Assembly: GCF_042675725.1 (NCBI RefSeq)
Contig: NZ_JBHTJN010000004.1
Span: forward strand, 1-64,000
Reading direction: 5' to 3'
Origin: Seminibacterium arietis
GTDB lineage: Bacteria; Pseudomonadota; Gammaproteobacteria; Enterobacterales; Pasteurellaceae
DNA length: 64,000 nucleotides
The notes under the pieces are model-generated. The model saw only the letters and a program-made list of their open reading frames with translations. It ran no database searches and was not told the origin of the DNA. Of this stretch, positions 54,029-63,018 are shown one piece after another. The position numbers and the translations under genes were made by a program. The first letter of the stretch is position 1. Each line of letters starts with the position of its first letter.

Positions 54029-56830
54029 CTATGCTAAAGCTTCTGTTACCAAAGCTCGTTGTTGCTCATTATGTAGTGACATATAACCTACTGCAGGTGA
54101 TGCTGATGCTGGTCGACCTACATAGCGTAATTTAACATTTTCAGGTAAAGATGTAACAAAATTATGTTGACTACAATACCAGGCTCCTTGATTTAGAGGT
54201 TCTTCCTGACACCATACATAATCCGTCACATGACTGTAAGGGGCTAGTATTAGCTTCATTTCTTCATGTGGGTAAGGATAGAGTTGCTCTATGCGAATAA
54301 TAGCCACATCAGTTTGATTATTTTTCCGACGTTGCTCAAGTAAATCGTAATATACCTTACCCGCACAAAGCACAACTCGTCTGATTTTTTGGGATTCAAG
54401 ATTATCAATTTCACCAATCACATTTTGATATTTACCATTGATTAATTCATCTTTATTAGATACTGCTAATGGATGACGCAGTAAAGATTTCGGCGTTATT
54501 ACTATTAAAGGTCGTCGTACTTTACGTAACATTTGACGACGCAACAAATGATAAATTTGAGCGGGTGTTGACGGAACACATACCTGCATATTCTGTTGGG
54601 CACAAAGTTGTAAATACCTTTCTAAACGAGCAGAAGAGTGTTCTGGACCTTGTCCTTCATATCCGTGTGGCAGTAACATAACTAATCCACACATTCTCCC
54701 CCATTTTTGTTCACCTGAGCTGATAAATTGATCAACTACCACTTGTGCCACGTTAGCAAAATCACCAAATTGAGCTTCCCAAATTGTCAATGTTCTTGGC
54801 GTTGTGGTTGCATATCCATATTCATAAGCCAAAACGGCTTCCTCTGAAAGTACAGAGTCCCATACTTCAAACTCTCCTTGACAGCTATGCAATTGAGTCA
54901 GTGGAATATATAAAGTTGCATCATTTTGGCTATGTAATACTGAATGACGATGAAAAAATGTACCACGCCCTGCATCTTCACCCGATAAACGAACATTGTA
55001 ACCTTCATCAAGCAAAGTTGCATATGCCATCGTTTCCGCCATTCCCCAATCGAATAACTTTTGACCTTGTGCCATTAAAGTGCGGTCATCATAAATTTTT
55101 TTTACGCGATTATGCAACTTGTGTCCTACTGGATAATGAGTAACTTTTTCTGCTAAGTCTGTGAATCGCTGTGCATCAAACTTACTTTCATATTCTGACC
55201 ATTCTTGAGTCAAAAATGATCGCCAATCCATAGCTTCTGGATCCATTTCTCTCCATTCATTTACAACACAATCACCATTGTCTAAAGCATCGCGGTATTG
55301 ATTAATTAATTCTGTCGCTGTACTTTCATCAATAACCTGTTCTGCTACTAATTTATCAGCATACACTTTTCTAGGTGTTGGATGTCGTTTAATGCGATCA
55401 TACATTAACGGCTGCGTGACTGACGGTTCGTCCGCTTCATTATGTCCATGACGCCGATAAGAAACTAAATCAATAAAAATATCACGTTTAAATTTAGTAC
55501 GATATTCCACCGCCATACGTGCAGCGTAAGCTACGGCTTCTGCATCATCACCATTAACATGAATTACAGGGGACTCTATCATTTTTGCAATATCAGTACA
55601 ATACTCTGTGGAACGAGTATCATGTTTATTTGATGTAGTAAAACCAATTTGATTGTTAATTACAATACGAATTGTGCCACCAACAGAATAACCTCGAGTA
55701 GCTGACATATTTAGTGTCTCTTGTACAACTCCTTGCCCAGCTAATGCAGAATCTCCATGTACGGTTATCGGTAATACTTTAGTGCCTGTTTTATCTTTTA
55801 ATTTAGCTTGTTTCGCTCGCACTGATCCTAACACGACAGGATTAACAATTTCTAAGTGTGATGGATTAAATGCTAAAGACAAATGTACTAATTTATTATC
55901 AACGGCAAAATTTGAGGAAAATCCTTGGTGATATTTAACATCACCAGTACCATTGCCATAATGTTTACCAGCAAACTCATCAAATAATTCTGCGGGCTTT
56001 TTACCCAATACATTAACTAATAAATTCAAACGCCCTCGATGAGCCATCCCCATAAAAATATCTTGAACGCCATTTCGCCCACTGTGCCGAATAATTTCTT
56101 TCATTAATAAAATAAAGGCATCACTTCCCTCTAGAGAAAAACGTTTTGCACCAGGAAATTTTGCACCAAGATAACGTTCAAGACCATCTGCTGCAGTTAG
56201 CTCTTCAAGAAATTTAAGCTTTTCTGCTTTATTAAAGAGCGGTGCATTTAAGCGATCTTCCATCTTGCTTTGTAACCAACTACGAGCTTCTAAGTCATTA
56301 ACGTGCATGAACTCCAAACCAATAGTACTGCAATAGGTTTGTTTTAATGTATTTTTTAAATCACGTAAGCTTGCTTTTTGTCTATTTAGCACATAGCTAC
56401 TAACATCAAATTCGGTATCCAAATCACTATCACTGAAACCATAAAATTTATGATCTAGCGTAGGAGCATCCATACGTTGCCACAACTTTAATGGGTCAAG
56501 ATCTGCGTGTAAATGTCCACGATTACGATGAGCATTAATCCATTGCAATGCGTTTACTAATTTTGCACTTACATTCGGATCGACGACACTTACACAGGCT
56601 GCATTTTTTGATTTATCCTTCGCTAAACGTTTAAAATAATTTCTGACTTGAGAGTGAGATTGTTCAACTGCGGTAGATTTTGGCAAAGAATCGAAAATTT
56701 GTTGCCAACTTTCATCAACTGAAGTCGGATCTTTGAGAAAATTTTCGTAAATTTCTTCAATATAAGATTGATTGCTACCGCCTAAAGAACTGGAGGCTAG
56801 CCATTCACTAATAGTGCTGTTTTGTTTCAT
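54029..56830 (-). CDS. sucA: 2-oxoglutarate dehydrogenase E1
   Basis: This thiamine-diphosphate enzyme decarboxylates 2-oxoglutarate in the TCA cycle. The 933 residues include the N-terminal E2-contact segment (SYIEEIYENFLKDP), MAHRGRLNLLVNVLGK, VHGDSALAGQGVVQETLNMS, HVNGDDAEAVAYAARMA and YRRHGHNEADEPS. A GTG at 56839 is open in frame, but it lies in the AGGTGG ribosome-binding site of the ATG at 56830, so the latter is the start. It heads the leftward sucABCD run and is divergent from gltA. Confidence 0.96.
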   Translation of the reverse strand: MKQNSTISEWLASSSLGGSNQSYIEEIYENFLKDPTSVDESWQQIFDSLPKSTAVEQSHSQVRNYFKRLAKDKSKNAACVSVVDPNVSAKLVNALQWINAHRNRGHLHADLDPLKLWQRMDAPTLDHKFYGFSDSDLDTEFDVSSYVLNRQKASLRDLKNTLKQTYCSTIGLEFMHVNDLEARSWLQSKMEDRLNAPLFNKAEKLKFLEELTAADGLERYLGAKFPGAKRFSLEGSDAFILLMKEIIRHSGRNGVQDIFMGMAHRGRLNLLVNVLGKKPAELFDEFAGKHYGNGTGDVKYHQGFSSNFAVDNKLVHLSLAFNPSHLEIVNPVVLGSVRAKQAKLKDKTGTKVLPITVHGDSALAGQGVVQETLNMSATRGYSVGGTIRIVINNQIGFTTSNKHDTRSTEYCTDIAKMIESPVIHVNGDDAEAVAYAARMAVEYRTKFKRDIFIDLVSYRRHGHNEADEPSVTQPLMYDRIKRHPTPRKVYADKLVAEQVIDESTATELINQYRDALDNGDCVVNEWREMDPEAMDWRSFLTQEWSEYESKFDAQRFTDLAEKVTHYPVGHKLHNRVKKIYDDRTLMAQGQKLFDWGMAETMAYATLLDEGYNVRLSGEDAGRGTFFHRHSVLHSQNDATLYIPLTQLHSCQGEFEVWDSVLSEEAVLAYEYGYATTTPRTLTIWEAQFGDFANVAQVVVDQFISSGEQKWGRMCGLVMLLPHGYEGQGPEHSSARLERYLQLCAQQNMQVCVPSTPAQIYHLLRRQMLRKVRRPLIVITPKSLLRHPLAVSNKDELINGKYQNVIGEIDNLESQKIRRVVLCAGKVYYDLLEQRRKNNQTDVAIIRIEQLYPYPHEEMKLILAPYSHVTDYVWCQEEPLNQGAWYCSQHNFVTSLPENVKLRYVGRPASASPAVGYMSLHNEQQRALVTEALA

Positions 56831-56866
56831 CGATACCACCTAATTTCATTCTACTTTGATGGAAAG

Positions 56867-56894
56867 ATTATATTAATCCATCAGATAGTCCAAA
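56867..56894 (-). promoter_or_regulatory. Probable sucA promoter
   Basis: The minus strand carries a perfect TATAAT (56867-56872) with a weak -35 TTTGGA (56889-56894) at 16 bases. Transcription would begin near 56860, about 30 bases before the sucA ATG. The weak -35 fits an activated promoter. Confidence 0.45.
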
Positions 56895-57001
56895 TTATAA
56901 AACGGCTACGTTTTAAATTCAGCAATCATCTTTTAATTAAAAAACAAATCAAATTAATAATCAACACAAACAATTAACAATAGCTTAACAATTTTTATTT
57001 T

Positions 57002-57017
57002 TTTGATCTATATCACA
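57002..57017. promoter_or_regulatory. CRP binding site between sucA and gltA
   Basis: TTTGATCTATATCACA matches the CRP palindrome TGTGATCTAGATCACA at 14 of 16 positions. It lies about 150 bases upstream of gltA. TATAAA-like DNA at 57060-57067 would place it near -60 relative to a gltA start site. Confidence 0.65.
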
Positions 57018-57158
57018 CTTTTAAAATTAAACAAATTTTTAACATTTTATTTTCATAATTTTATAAAGACAAAACAAAAATTACGTGTTATGTTGTGAAT
57101 GTAGTAAAAAAGTGCAAAATATAATACCCAAACACAAGCTTAACACAAGGAGTATCTT

Positions 57159-58448
57159 ATGGCTGAATTAACAGCAAAACTTTCTATCAGCGATGGGCGT
57201 GAATATAAACTGCCTATTTGTCAAGGTACATTAGGTTATGATACTGTTGATGTGCAATCTTTGGTAAAAAATAAATTATTTACTTTCGATCCTGGATTTA
57301 TGTCTACTGCCTCATGTGTCTCTGAAATTACCTATATCGATGGTGATAACGGAATTTTATTGCATCGAGGATATCCTATTGCTGATCTTGCAAAACATGC
57401 AGATTATCTTGAAGTGTCCTACTTACTGCTATTTGGTGAACGCCCCACTCTTGAACAATATACAGATTTTATCCAATTAGTAAAACGTCACACTTTAGTA
57501 CATGAACAAATTTCACGTTTCTTTCACGGTTTCCGCCGTGACTCTCACCCAATGGCAATCATGTGCGGCGTAAGCGGTGCATTAGCGGCTTTCTATCATG
57601 ATTCTTTAGATATTAGTGATGAAGAACATAGAGACATGACCGCGGTCCGTTTATTAGCTAAAATGCCAACACTAGCAGCAATGTGTTATAAATATTCTAT
57701 TGGTCAGCCTTTCATGTTTCCACAAAATCACCTTTCCTATTCTGGTAATTTCTTACATATGATGTTTGCGACACCTTGCGAACCTTATATAGTAAATCCA
57801 GTATTAGAACGGGCAATAGATAAAATTTTCATTTTGCATGCAGATCACGAACAAAATGCTTCAACATCTACAGTACGTACTGCTGCGTCATCAGGAGCCA
57901 ATCCATTTGCTTGTATTGCTGCTGGTATTGCTTCACTCTGGGGACCTGCTCACGGAGGAGCGAATGAAGCCTGTATCAATATGTTAGAGGAAATCGGCAC
58001 AGTAGATCGCATTCCAGAATATATCGCCAAAGCTAAAGACCGCAACGATCCATTCCGTCTTATGGGATTTGGTCATCGTGTGTATAAAAACTATGATCCT
58101 CGAGCAAAAGTCATGCGTCAAACTTGTCATGAAGTATTAAAAGAGCTAAATATTGATCATCCACTATTTGAAGTTGCGATGGAATTAGAGCGTATTGCTT
58201 TAAGTGATCAGTATTTTATTGATCATAAACTTTATCCAAACGTGGATTTCTATTCTGGAATTATCCTAAAAGCGATTGGTATCCCAACTTCGATGTTCAC
58301 TGTAATGTTTGCTCTAGCAAGAACAGTCGGATGGATTTCTCACTGGAGAGAAATGTTTAAGCCTGGGAATATGAAGATCGTGAGACCTCGTCAACTCTAC
58401 ATTGGTCAAACTGAGCGTCCATTTATGCCAATGGATAAAAAGAAATAA
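57159..58448 (+). CDS. gltA: Citrate synthase, type II (hexameric)
   Basis: It condenses acetyl-CoA with oxaloacetate at the entry to the TCA cycle. The 429 residues begin MAELTAKLSISDGREYKLP, the start of the Gram-negative NADH-sensitive form. Catalytic blocks LHADHEQNASTSTVR, GPAHGGANEA, GFGHRVYKNYDPR and VDFYSGI supply the active-site His and Asp residues. It is divergent from the sucABCD genes, a compact TCA arrangement. Confidence 0.98.
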   Translation: MAELTAKLSISDGREYKLPICQGTLGYDTVDVQSLVKNKLFTFDPGFMSTASCVSEITYIDGDNGILLHRGYPIADLAKHADYLEVSYLLLFGERPTLEQYTDFIQLVKRHTLVHEQISRFFHGFRRDSHPMAIMCGVSGALAAFYHDSLDISDEEHRDMTAVRLLAKMPTLAAMCYKYSIGQPFMFPQNHLSYSGNFLHMMFATPCEPYIVNPVLERAIDKIFILHADHEQNASTSTVRTAASSGANPFACIAAGIASLWGPAHGGANEACINMLEEIGTVDRIPEYIAKAKDRNDPFRLMGFGHRVYKNYDPRAKVMRQTCHEVLKELNIDHPLFEVAMELERIALSDQYFIDHKLYPNVDFYSGIILKAIGIPTSMFTVMFALARTVGWISHWREMFKPGNMKIVRPRQLYIGQTERPFMPMDKKK

Positions 58449-58459
58449 TGATAAAAATC

Positions 58460-58493
58460 ACCGCACTTTTTAAATAAGTGCGGTAATTTTTTT
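58460..58493 (+). terminator. Terminator of gltA built on an uptake-sequence pair
   Basis: ACCGCACTT (58460-58468) and AAGTGCGGT (58476-58484) form the stem with a 7-base loop. AATTTTTTT follows. The remaining ~170 bases to the next gene presumably hold its promoter. Confidence 0.85.
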
Positions 58494-58666
58494 ACAATTT
58501 CTTATAAATCTAGTGAACTTTATCGTATTTTGGGAGTTCTCTCACTTTTTCTGTAAAAAAGAGATTGAAACAGGACTAAATCTTATATATCTTTAAGCTT
58601 TAAGCATCGGTGCAATGCCGAAACAGCATCATTATTTATTATTTCTTAACTATATAAGGAGCTACT

Positions 58667-59632
58667 ATGAAAAAATTATTAAAGCTTTCTATCGCTACAG
58701 GTCTCGCAGTTGCAACATTTTCTGTTCAGGCGGTAGAAGATAGATTTGTAACGATTGGAACGGGTGGACAAACAGGGGTTTATTACGTTGTAGGACAATC
58801 TATCTGTCAATTAGTTAATCGTGATACGGCAAAAACGCATATAAAATGTAATGCCCCATCAACGGGAGCATCTGTTGCAAATTTGAATGCTATTGCGGCT
58901 CAAGAAATGGAAATGGGTATTGTTCAATCTGACTGGCAATATCACTCTTATAATGGAACAAGTACGTTTAAAGATAAAAAAAATGATAAATTACGTGCTG
59001 TATTTTCTATTCACCCTGAACCTTTTACTTTAATGGCTCGTGATGATTCTGGTATTAATACTTTTGATGATCTTAAAGGAAAACGAGTAAATGTCGGCGA
59101 TCCTGGTTCTGGTACACGAGCAACTTTGAATGTCATTTTACAAGCAAAAGGCTGGACAGATAAAGAATTTAAAGTAGCTTCTGAACTAAAACCTGCTGAA
59201 ATGGCGTCTGTTATGTGTGACAATAACTTAGATGCGATCACTTATAATGTAGGACATCCTAACGGAGTTTTAAAAGAAGCAGCAGCATCTTGTAATGCTC
59301 ATTTGGTTCCTATCACAGGTCCTGCAATTGATAAGCTAGTTGCTGATAATGCTTACTATGCAAAAGCAACCATTCCAGGTGGTTTGTATAAAGGTTCAGA
59401 TAATCCTATAGATACTTTTGGTGTTTATGCCACCCTAGTAAGTTCTGCTGATGTTGATGCAGACAGAGTTTATACTGTAGTGAAAGCTGTATTCGATAAT
59501 TTTGAACGCTTCAAGCGTTTACATCCTGCATTTGCGAATCTAAAAGAACAAGATATGATTACAAATGCACTTTCAGCACCATTACACGAAGGTGCAGTGC
59601 GTTATTATAAAGAACGCGGTTGGATAAAATAA
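58667..59632 (+). CDS. TAXI-family TRAP transporter substrate-binding protein
   Basis: This 321-residue periplasmic protein has a signal peptide (to about 23, VQA). The mature start VTIGTGGQTGVYYVVG and later PGSGTRATLN and ITYNVGHPNG are characteristic of the TAXI class, which is unrelated in sequence to DctP-type TRAP binding proteins. It feeds the large fused membrane protein encoded next. TAXI substrates are poorly defined; glutamate or other dicarboxylates are reported for some. AGGAG precedes the ATG. Confidence 0.92.
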   Translation: MKKLLKLSIATGLAVATFSVQAVEDRFVTIGTGGQTGVYYVVGQSICQLVNRDTAKTHIKCNAPSTGASVANLNAIAAQEMEMGIVQSDWQYHSYNGTSTFKDKKNDKLRAVFSIHPEPFTLMARDDSGINTFDDLKGKRVNVGDPGSGTRATLNVILQAKGWTDKEFKVASELKPAEMASVMCDNNLDAITYNVGHPNGVLKEAAASCNAHLVPITGPAIDKLVADNAYYAKATIPGGLYKGSDNPIDTFGVYATLVSSADVDADRVYTVVKAVFDNFERFKRLHPAFANLKEQDMITNALSAPLHEGAVRYYKERGWIK

Positions 59633-59649
59633 ATTAACTTATTTCATTT

Positions 59650-59672
59650 AGGCAGGATAATTCCTGCCTTTT
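59650..59672 (+). terminator. Attenuator between the TAXI binding protein and permease genes
   Basis: AGGCAGGA (59650-59657) pairs with TCCTGCCT (59662-59669) across a 4-base loop, followed by a short T-run. Lying inside an operon, it probably keeps the membrane protein at lower levels than the binding protein. Confidence 0.75.
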
Positions 59673-59716
59673 CACCTTTAGCCAATACAATATTTTGTTG
59701 TTTTTTGGGAGTTTAT

Positions 59717-62350
59717 ATGTCGAGTCCTAATACTGTTGATTATGATGACTTACAGGATATGATCGCTTCTAATGATTCTGGCGGACGAAATCCTTATGGT
59801 TTTTCAAAAAAATTAATAATTTGTACCGCAGTTTTATGGTCGTTATTTCAACTTTATTATACGTCACCAGTACCTTTTTGGTTACAAGAAATACTCCGTA
59901 ACTGGAACTGGGATCTTAATGTTGTTGTTGATGACACTAAGGCACGTTCAATTCATTTAGCGTTTGCATTATTTCTAGCATTTTTATCTTTTCCTGCTTT
60001 TGCATCATCACCAAAACACCATATTCCTTACCAAGACTGGTTCTTTGCGGTTATCGGTGCATTTTTGGGAGCATATTACATTTTTTTTTACGAGAGTCTA
60101 ATTACACGTTTTGGTGCACCTAACACTGCTGATATTATAGCTGGATGTTTGGGTATTCTATTACTACTCGAAGCTTGTCGTCGCTGTCTTGGTTTACCAT
60201 TAGTAATCATTGCTGCTGTATTCTTACTTTATAATTTTTTTGGTCAATTTTTACCTGCAGATTGGATTATCAGTCATCGTTCTGGTTCACTTTCACAAAT
60301 TATTAATCAACAATGGGTGACGACTGAAGGCGTATTTGGTGTGGCATTAGGAGTATCTACAAAATATGTATTTTTATTTGTATTATTTGGTGCATTACTA
60401 GACAAAGCTGGAGCTGGAAATTATTTCATTAAAACTGCTTTTGCGTACCTAGGGCATTTGCGTGGAGGACCAGCAAAAGCTGCCGTAGTATCATCTGGTT
60501 TAACTGGATTAATCTCAGGATCATCTATTGCTAATGTTGTAACTACAGGCACATTCACTATTCCAATGATGAAACGAGTCGGTTTCTCATCAGAAAAAGC
60601 AGGTGCTGTGGAAGTCACTTCTTCAGTAAATGGACAAATTATGCCTCCTGTTATGGGAGCCGCAGCATTTTTAATGATCGAATATGTTAACATGCCTTAC
60701 AGCCAACTGATTACTCATGCTGCTATGCCTGCATTAATGTCCTATATTGCTCTAGTGTATATTGTACACTTAGAAGCAATGAAAATGAACTTACAAGGTT
60801 TGCCAAGAACAGATCCCCCGAGCAAACTGCTAGTTTTCTTCTTAAAAATTATAAGCAGTCTTTTAACTATAATTATCTTAGCATTTGCCATAAAATATGG
60901 ATTAGGCTGGATAAAAAATGTTTCGGGTGATTTCGCTTTCTTCATCATTTGTGCTGTACTTGCCTTAATTTATATTGTTTTAATCCGCCGTGTTGCTCAA
61001 TTTCCTGATTTAGAAGTTGATGATCCCAATTCACCAGTGTTAAAACTTCCTTCAGCAAAACCAACTGTAAATGCAGGATTGCACTATCTTATTCCTGTAG
61101 TGATTTTAATTTGGTGCTTAATGGTTGAAATGTTTTCACCTGGCTTATCAGCATTTTGGGGAACAGTAACTCTAGTTGTTATTTTATTGACACAGCAACC
61201 ATTGTTAAATTATTTCCGCAACCAACCTATTAATAAGCAACTTTTTACTGCGAGCATTAAAAATCTTATCAATGGACTAGAAACTGGTGCAAAAAATATG
61301 ATAGGTATTGGTATTGCTACAGCTACTGCAGGAATTATTGTCGGTGTCGTTTCCCTTACAGGCTTCGGTGTACAATTATCTGGCATTATTGAATCGCTTT
61401 CTATGGGTAATATTTTCTTAATGCTCATTTTAGTCGCTATTTTTAGCTTGATTTTGGGTATGGGATTGCCAACTACAGCTAATTATATTGTTGTATCATC
61501 TCTAATGGCATTAGTGATTGTAGAAGTAGGTAAACAAAATGGTTTAATCGTTCCTCTAATTGCCGTGCATTTATTTGTGTTCTATTTCGGTATTATGGCT
61601 GATGTCACTCCGCCCGTGGGGCTAGCTTCTTTCGCAGCAGCTGCTATATCTGGCGGTAATCCTATAAAAACGGGAATTGTGGCATTTTTCTATAGTTTAA
61701 GAACAGTCATTTTACCTTTCCTGTTTATCTTTAATACAGATTTATTACTAATCGACGTTAGTTTAGCCAAGGGTATACTAGTTGCTATTGTATCTACGAT
61801 TGCTATACTTGCTTTTACTGCGGCAACAATGAACTTCTTTATAACTAAAAATAAATGGTGGGAAACTGTCGTACTGATTGTCGCGGCCTTCATCATTTTC
61901 AGACCAGGCTTCTTTATGGAATATCTTTCTCCAAGTTATAGATATATCGAACCTGTCAACTTAGTACAAGATATGGAAAAAGGTACTGTCGGTAAAAAAT
62001 TCATGTTAAAAGTATCAGGAATTAATCCTTATGGTAAACAAATTGAGTTTTATGCTCAGTTAGCTTTGCCTGCTGGAAATACAGGCGAGGAGCGATTAAA
62101 AGCTTTAGGTTTAACCTTATTAGACACTGGTGATCAAATACAACTTAACAATAGAATGACTAACAAAATCATTATTGATTTAGTTGAACCTGACTCTCCA
62201 GCTGCTAAAGTAGGATTAAACTGGGATCAAACTATTCTAGAAGTTAAGGTTCCAGTGCAATCGCTCAATAAAGAATGGTTATTTATCCCTGCTTTATTAT
62301 TAATTTTTACAATCGGCTTGAATCAACGTCGCAGAGTAAAAAAATTATAA
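59717..62350 (+). CDS. TRAP transporter fused membrane protein (4TM-12TM)
   Basis: This 877-residue inner-membrane protein joins the small and large TRAP subunits. The N-terminal ~180 residues hold the small-subunit-like helices, and the DctM-like part follows with SGSSIANVVTTGTFTIPMMKR, SVNGQIMPPVMGAAAF, GMGLPTTANYIVVSS and DVTPPVGLASFAAAA. A C-terminal extension (about 755-850) with LVEPDSPAAKVGL is soluble and PDZ-like (the DUF3394 type), followed by a last helix. A TTG at 59705 is open, but GGGAG spaced to the ATG at 59717 decides the start. Confidence 0.92.
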   Translation: MSSPNTVDYDDLQDMIASNDSGGRNPYGFSKKLIICTAVLWSLFQLYYTSPVPFWLQEILRNWNWDLNVVVDDTKARSIHLAFALFLAFLSFPAFASSPKHHIPYQDWFFAVIGAFLGAYYIFFYESLITRFGAPNTADIIAGCLGILLLLEACRRCLGLPLVIIAAVFLLYNFFGQFLPADWIISHRSGSLSQIINQQWVTTEGVFGVALGVSTKYVFLFVLFGALLDKAGAGNYFIKTAFAYLGHLRGGPAKAAVVSSGLTGLISGSSIANVVTTGTFTIPMMKRVGFSSEKAGAVEVTSSVNGQIMPPVMGAAAFLMIEYVNMPYSQLITHAAMPALMSYIALVYIVHLEAMKMNLQGLPRTDPPSKLLVFFLKIISSLLTIIILAFAIKYGLGWIKNVSGDFAFFIICAVLALIYIVLIRRVAQFPDLEVDDPNSPVLKLPSAKPTVNAGLHYLIPVVILIWCLMVEMFSPGLSAFWGTVTLVVILLTQQPLLNYFRNQPINKQLFTASIKNLINGLETGAKNMIGIGIATATAGIIVGVVSLTGFGVQLSGIIESLSMGNIFLMLILVAIFSLILGMGLPTTANYIVVSSLMALVIVEVGKQNGLIVPLIAVHLFVFYFGIMADVTPPVGLASFAAAAISGGNPIKTGIVAFFYSLRTVILPFLFIFNTDLLLIDVSLAKGILVAIVSTIAILAFTAATMNFFITKNKWWETVVLIVAAFIIFRPGFFMEYLSPSYRYIEPVNLVQDMEKGTVGKKFMLKVSGINPYGKQIEFYAQLALPAGNTGEERLKALGLTLLDTGDQIQLNNRMTNKIIIDLVEPDSPAAKVGLNWDQTILEVKVPVQSLNKEWLFIPALLLIFTIGLNQRRRVKKL

Positions 62351-62357
62351 AGAAAAC

Positions 62358-62395
62358 TACCGCACTTTAATTAGATTCATAACAAAAGTGCGGTA
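62358..62395 (+). other. Inverted uptake-sequence pair between the TRAP and usp genes
   Basis: TACCGCACTTT (62358-62368) and AAAGTGCGGTA (62385-62395) form an 11-bp stem with a 16-base loop. The following bases are A-rich, not T-rich, so full termination is unlikely and the usp gene can remain in the operon. Confidence 0.6.
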
Positions 62396-62416
62396 ATTTA
62401 AAAAAAAGGAAATACT

Positions 62417-62842
62417 ATGTATAACAAATTGTTAATTGCTATTGATTTAAATAATTTAGAAAGTGCGAAATATGTTGTCGATACAGCATTGCAAATCACT
62501 AATAATAATCCTAATGCAGTTTATCGAGTAGTGACTATTATTGAACCTATTGACGATAGTTTTATTTCTGCTTTCTTGCCAAAAAACTTCGATAAATCAG
62601 TGCTAGAAGAAGCGAACATAGCTTTACATGAATTTACTAAAACTCATTTTCCAGTTGATGCTAAAGTACAACATATTGTAATGTATGGCACTATATATGA
62701 AGAAATTAATCGCATCGCTGATGAAAAGAGTGTAGACCTAATTGTTATGTTAGCTAGTAGCAAACCTGATGCCAAAGGATTAAGTAGCAATACAGTAAAA
62801 GTTGCTCGCTATGGTAACAAGCCTATATTAATTCTAAAATAG
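62417..62842 (+). CDS. Universal stress protein family, TRAP-associated
   Basis: This 141-residue UspA-fold protein begins YNKLLIAIDLNN. It follows the TRAP permease gene by 66 bases in the same direction. A comparable UspA protein, TeaD, controls the TeaABC TRAP transporter of Halomonas, so a regulatory role on this transporter is plausible. The C-terminal ATP-binding loop is degenerate: the usual glycine before the SHRP-like segment is Ala (ASSKP), and the later glycines are mostly lost. ATP binding is therefore doubtful. Confidence 0.88.
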   Translation: MYNKLLIAIDLNNLESAKYVVDTALQITNNNPNAVYRVVTIIEPIDDSFISAFLPKNFDKSVLEEANIALHEFTKTHFPVDAKVQHIVMYGTIYEEINRIADEKSVDLIVMLASSKPDAKGLSSNTVKVARYGNKPILILK

Positions 62843-62891
62843 TTAATCAAACAAAGAATTAGCTTTACCTCAAGTGATATGTGCAATATAA

Positions 62892-62928
62892 ATCCCTACA
62901 ACTGTGAATGATATTGTAGGGATCTTTT
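62892..62928 (+). terminator. Terminator of the TRAP-usp operon
   Basis: ATCCCTACAA (62892-62901) and TTGTAGGGAT (62914-62923) form a 10-bp stem with a 12-base loop, followed by CTTTT. It lies between convergent genes. Confidence 0.85.
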
Positions 62929-63018
62929 ATACATAGATAACAAAGACTAAAACTTAATTTATACTGTTCTCGTTCTTCATAAATAAATTATTCAATTCAA
63001 CAAAAATCACGTTCAACA

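Larger units (their letters stand above)
56831..57158. other. sucA-gltA divergent regulatory region
   Basis: This 328-base AT-rich gap has no gene. It holds a likely sucA promoter (56867-56894), a small AAAACG-GCTA-CGTTTT hairpin (56899-56914), a strong CRP site (57002-57017) and the gltA promoter and leader. gltA has AAGGAG before its ATG. Confidence 0.7.

Noticed and set aside
54784..55143. Long plus-strand open frame opposite sucA
   Set aside because: It is a shadow of the highly conserved sucA coding strand, with no start signals of its own.
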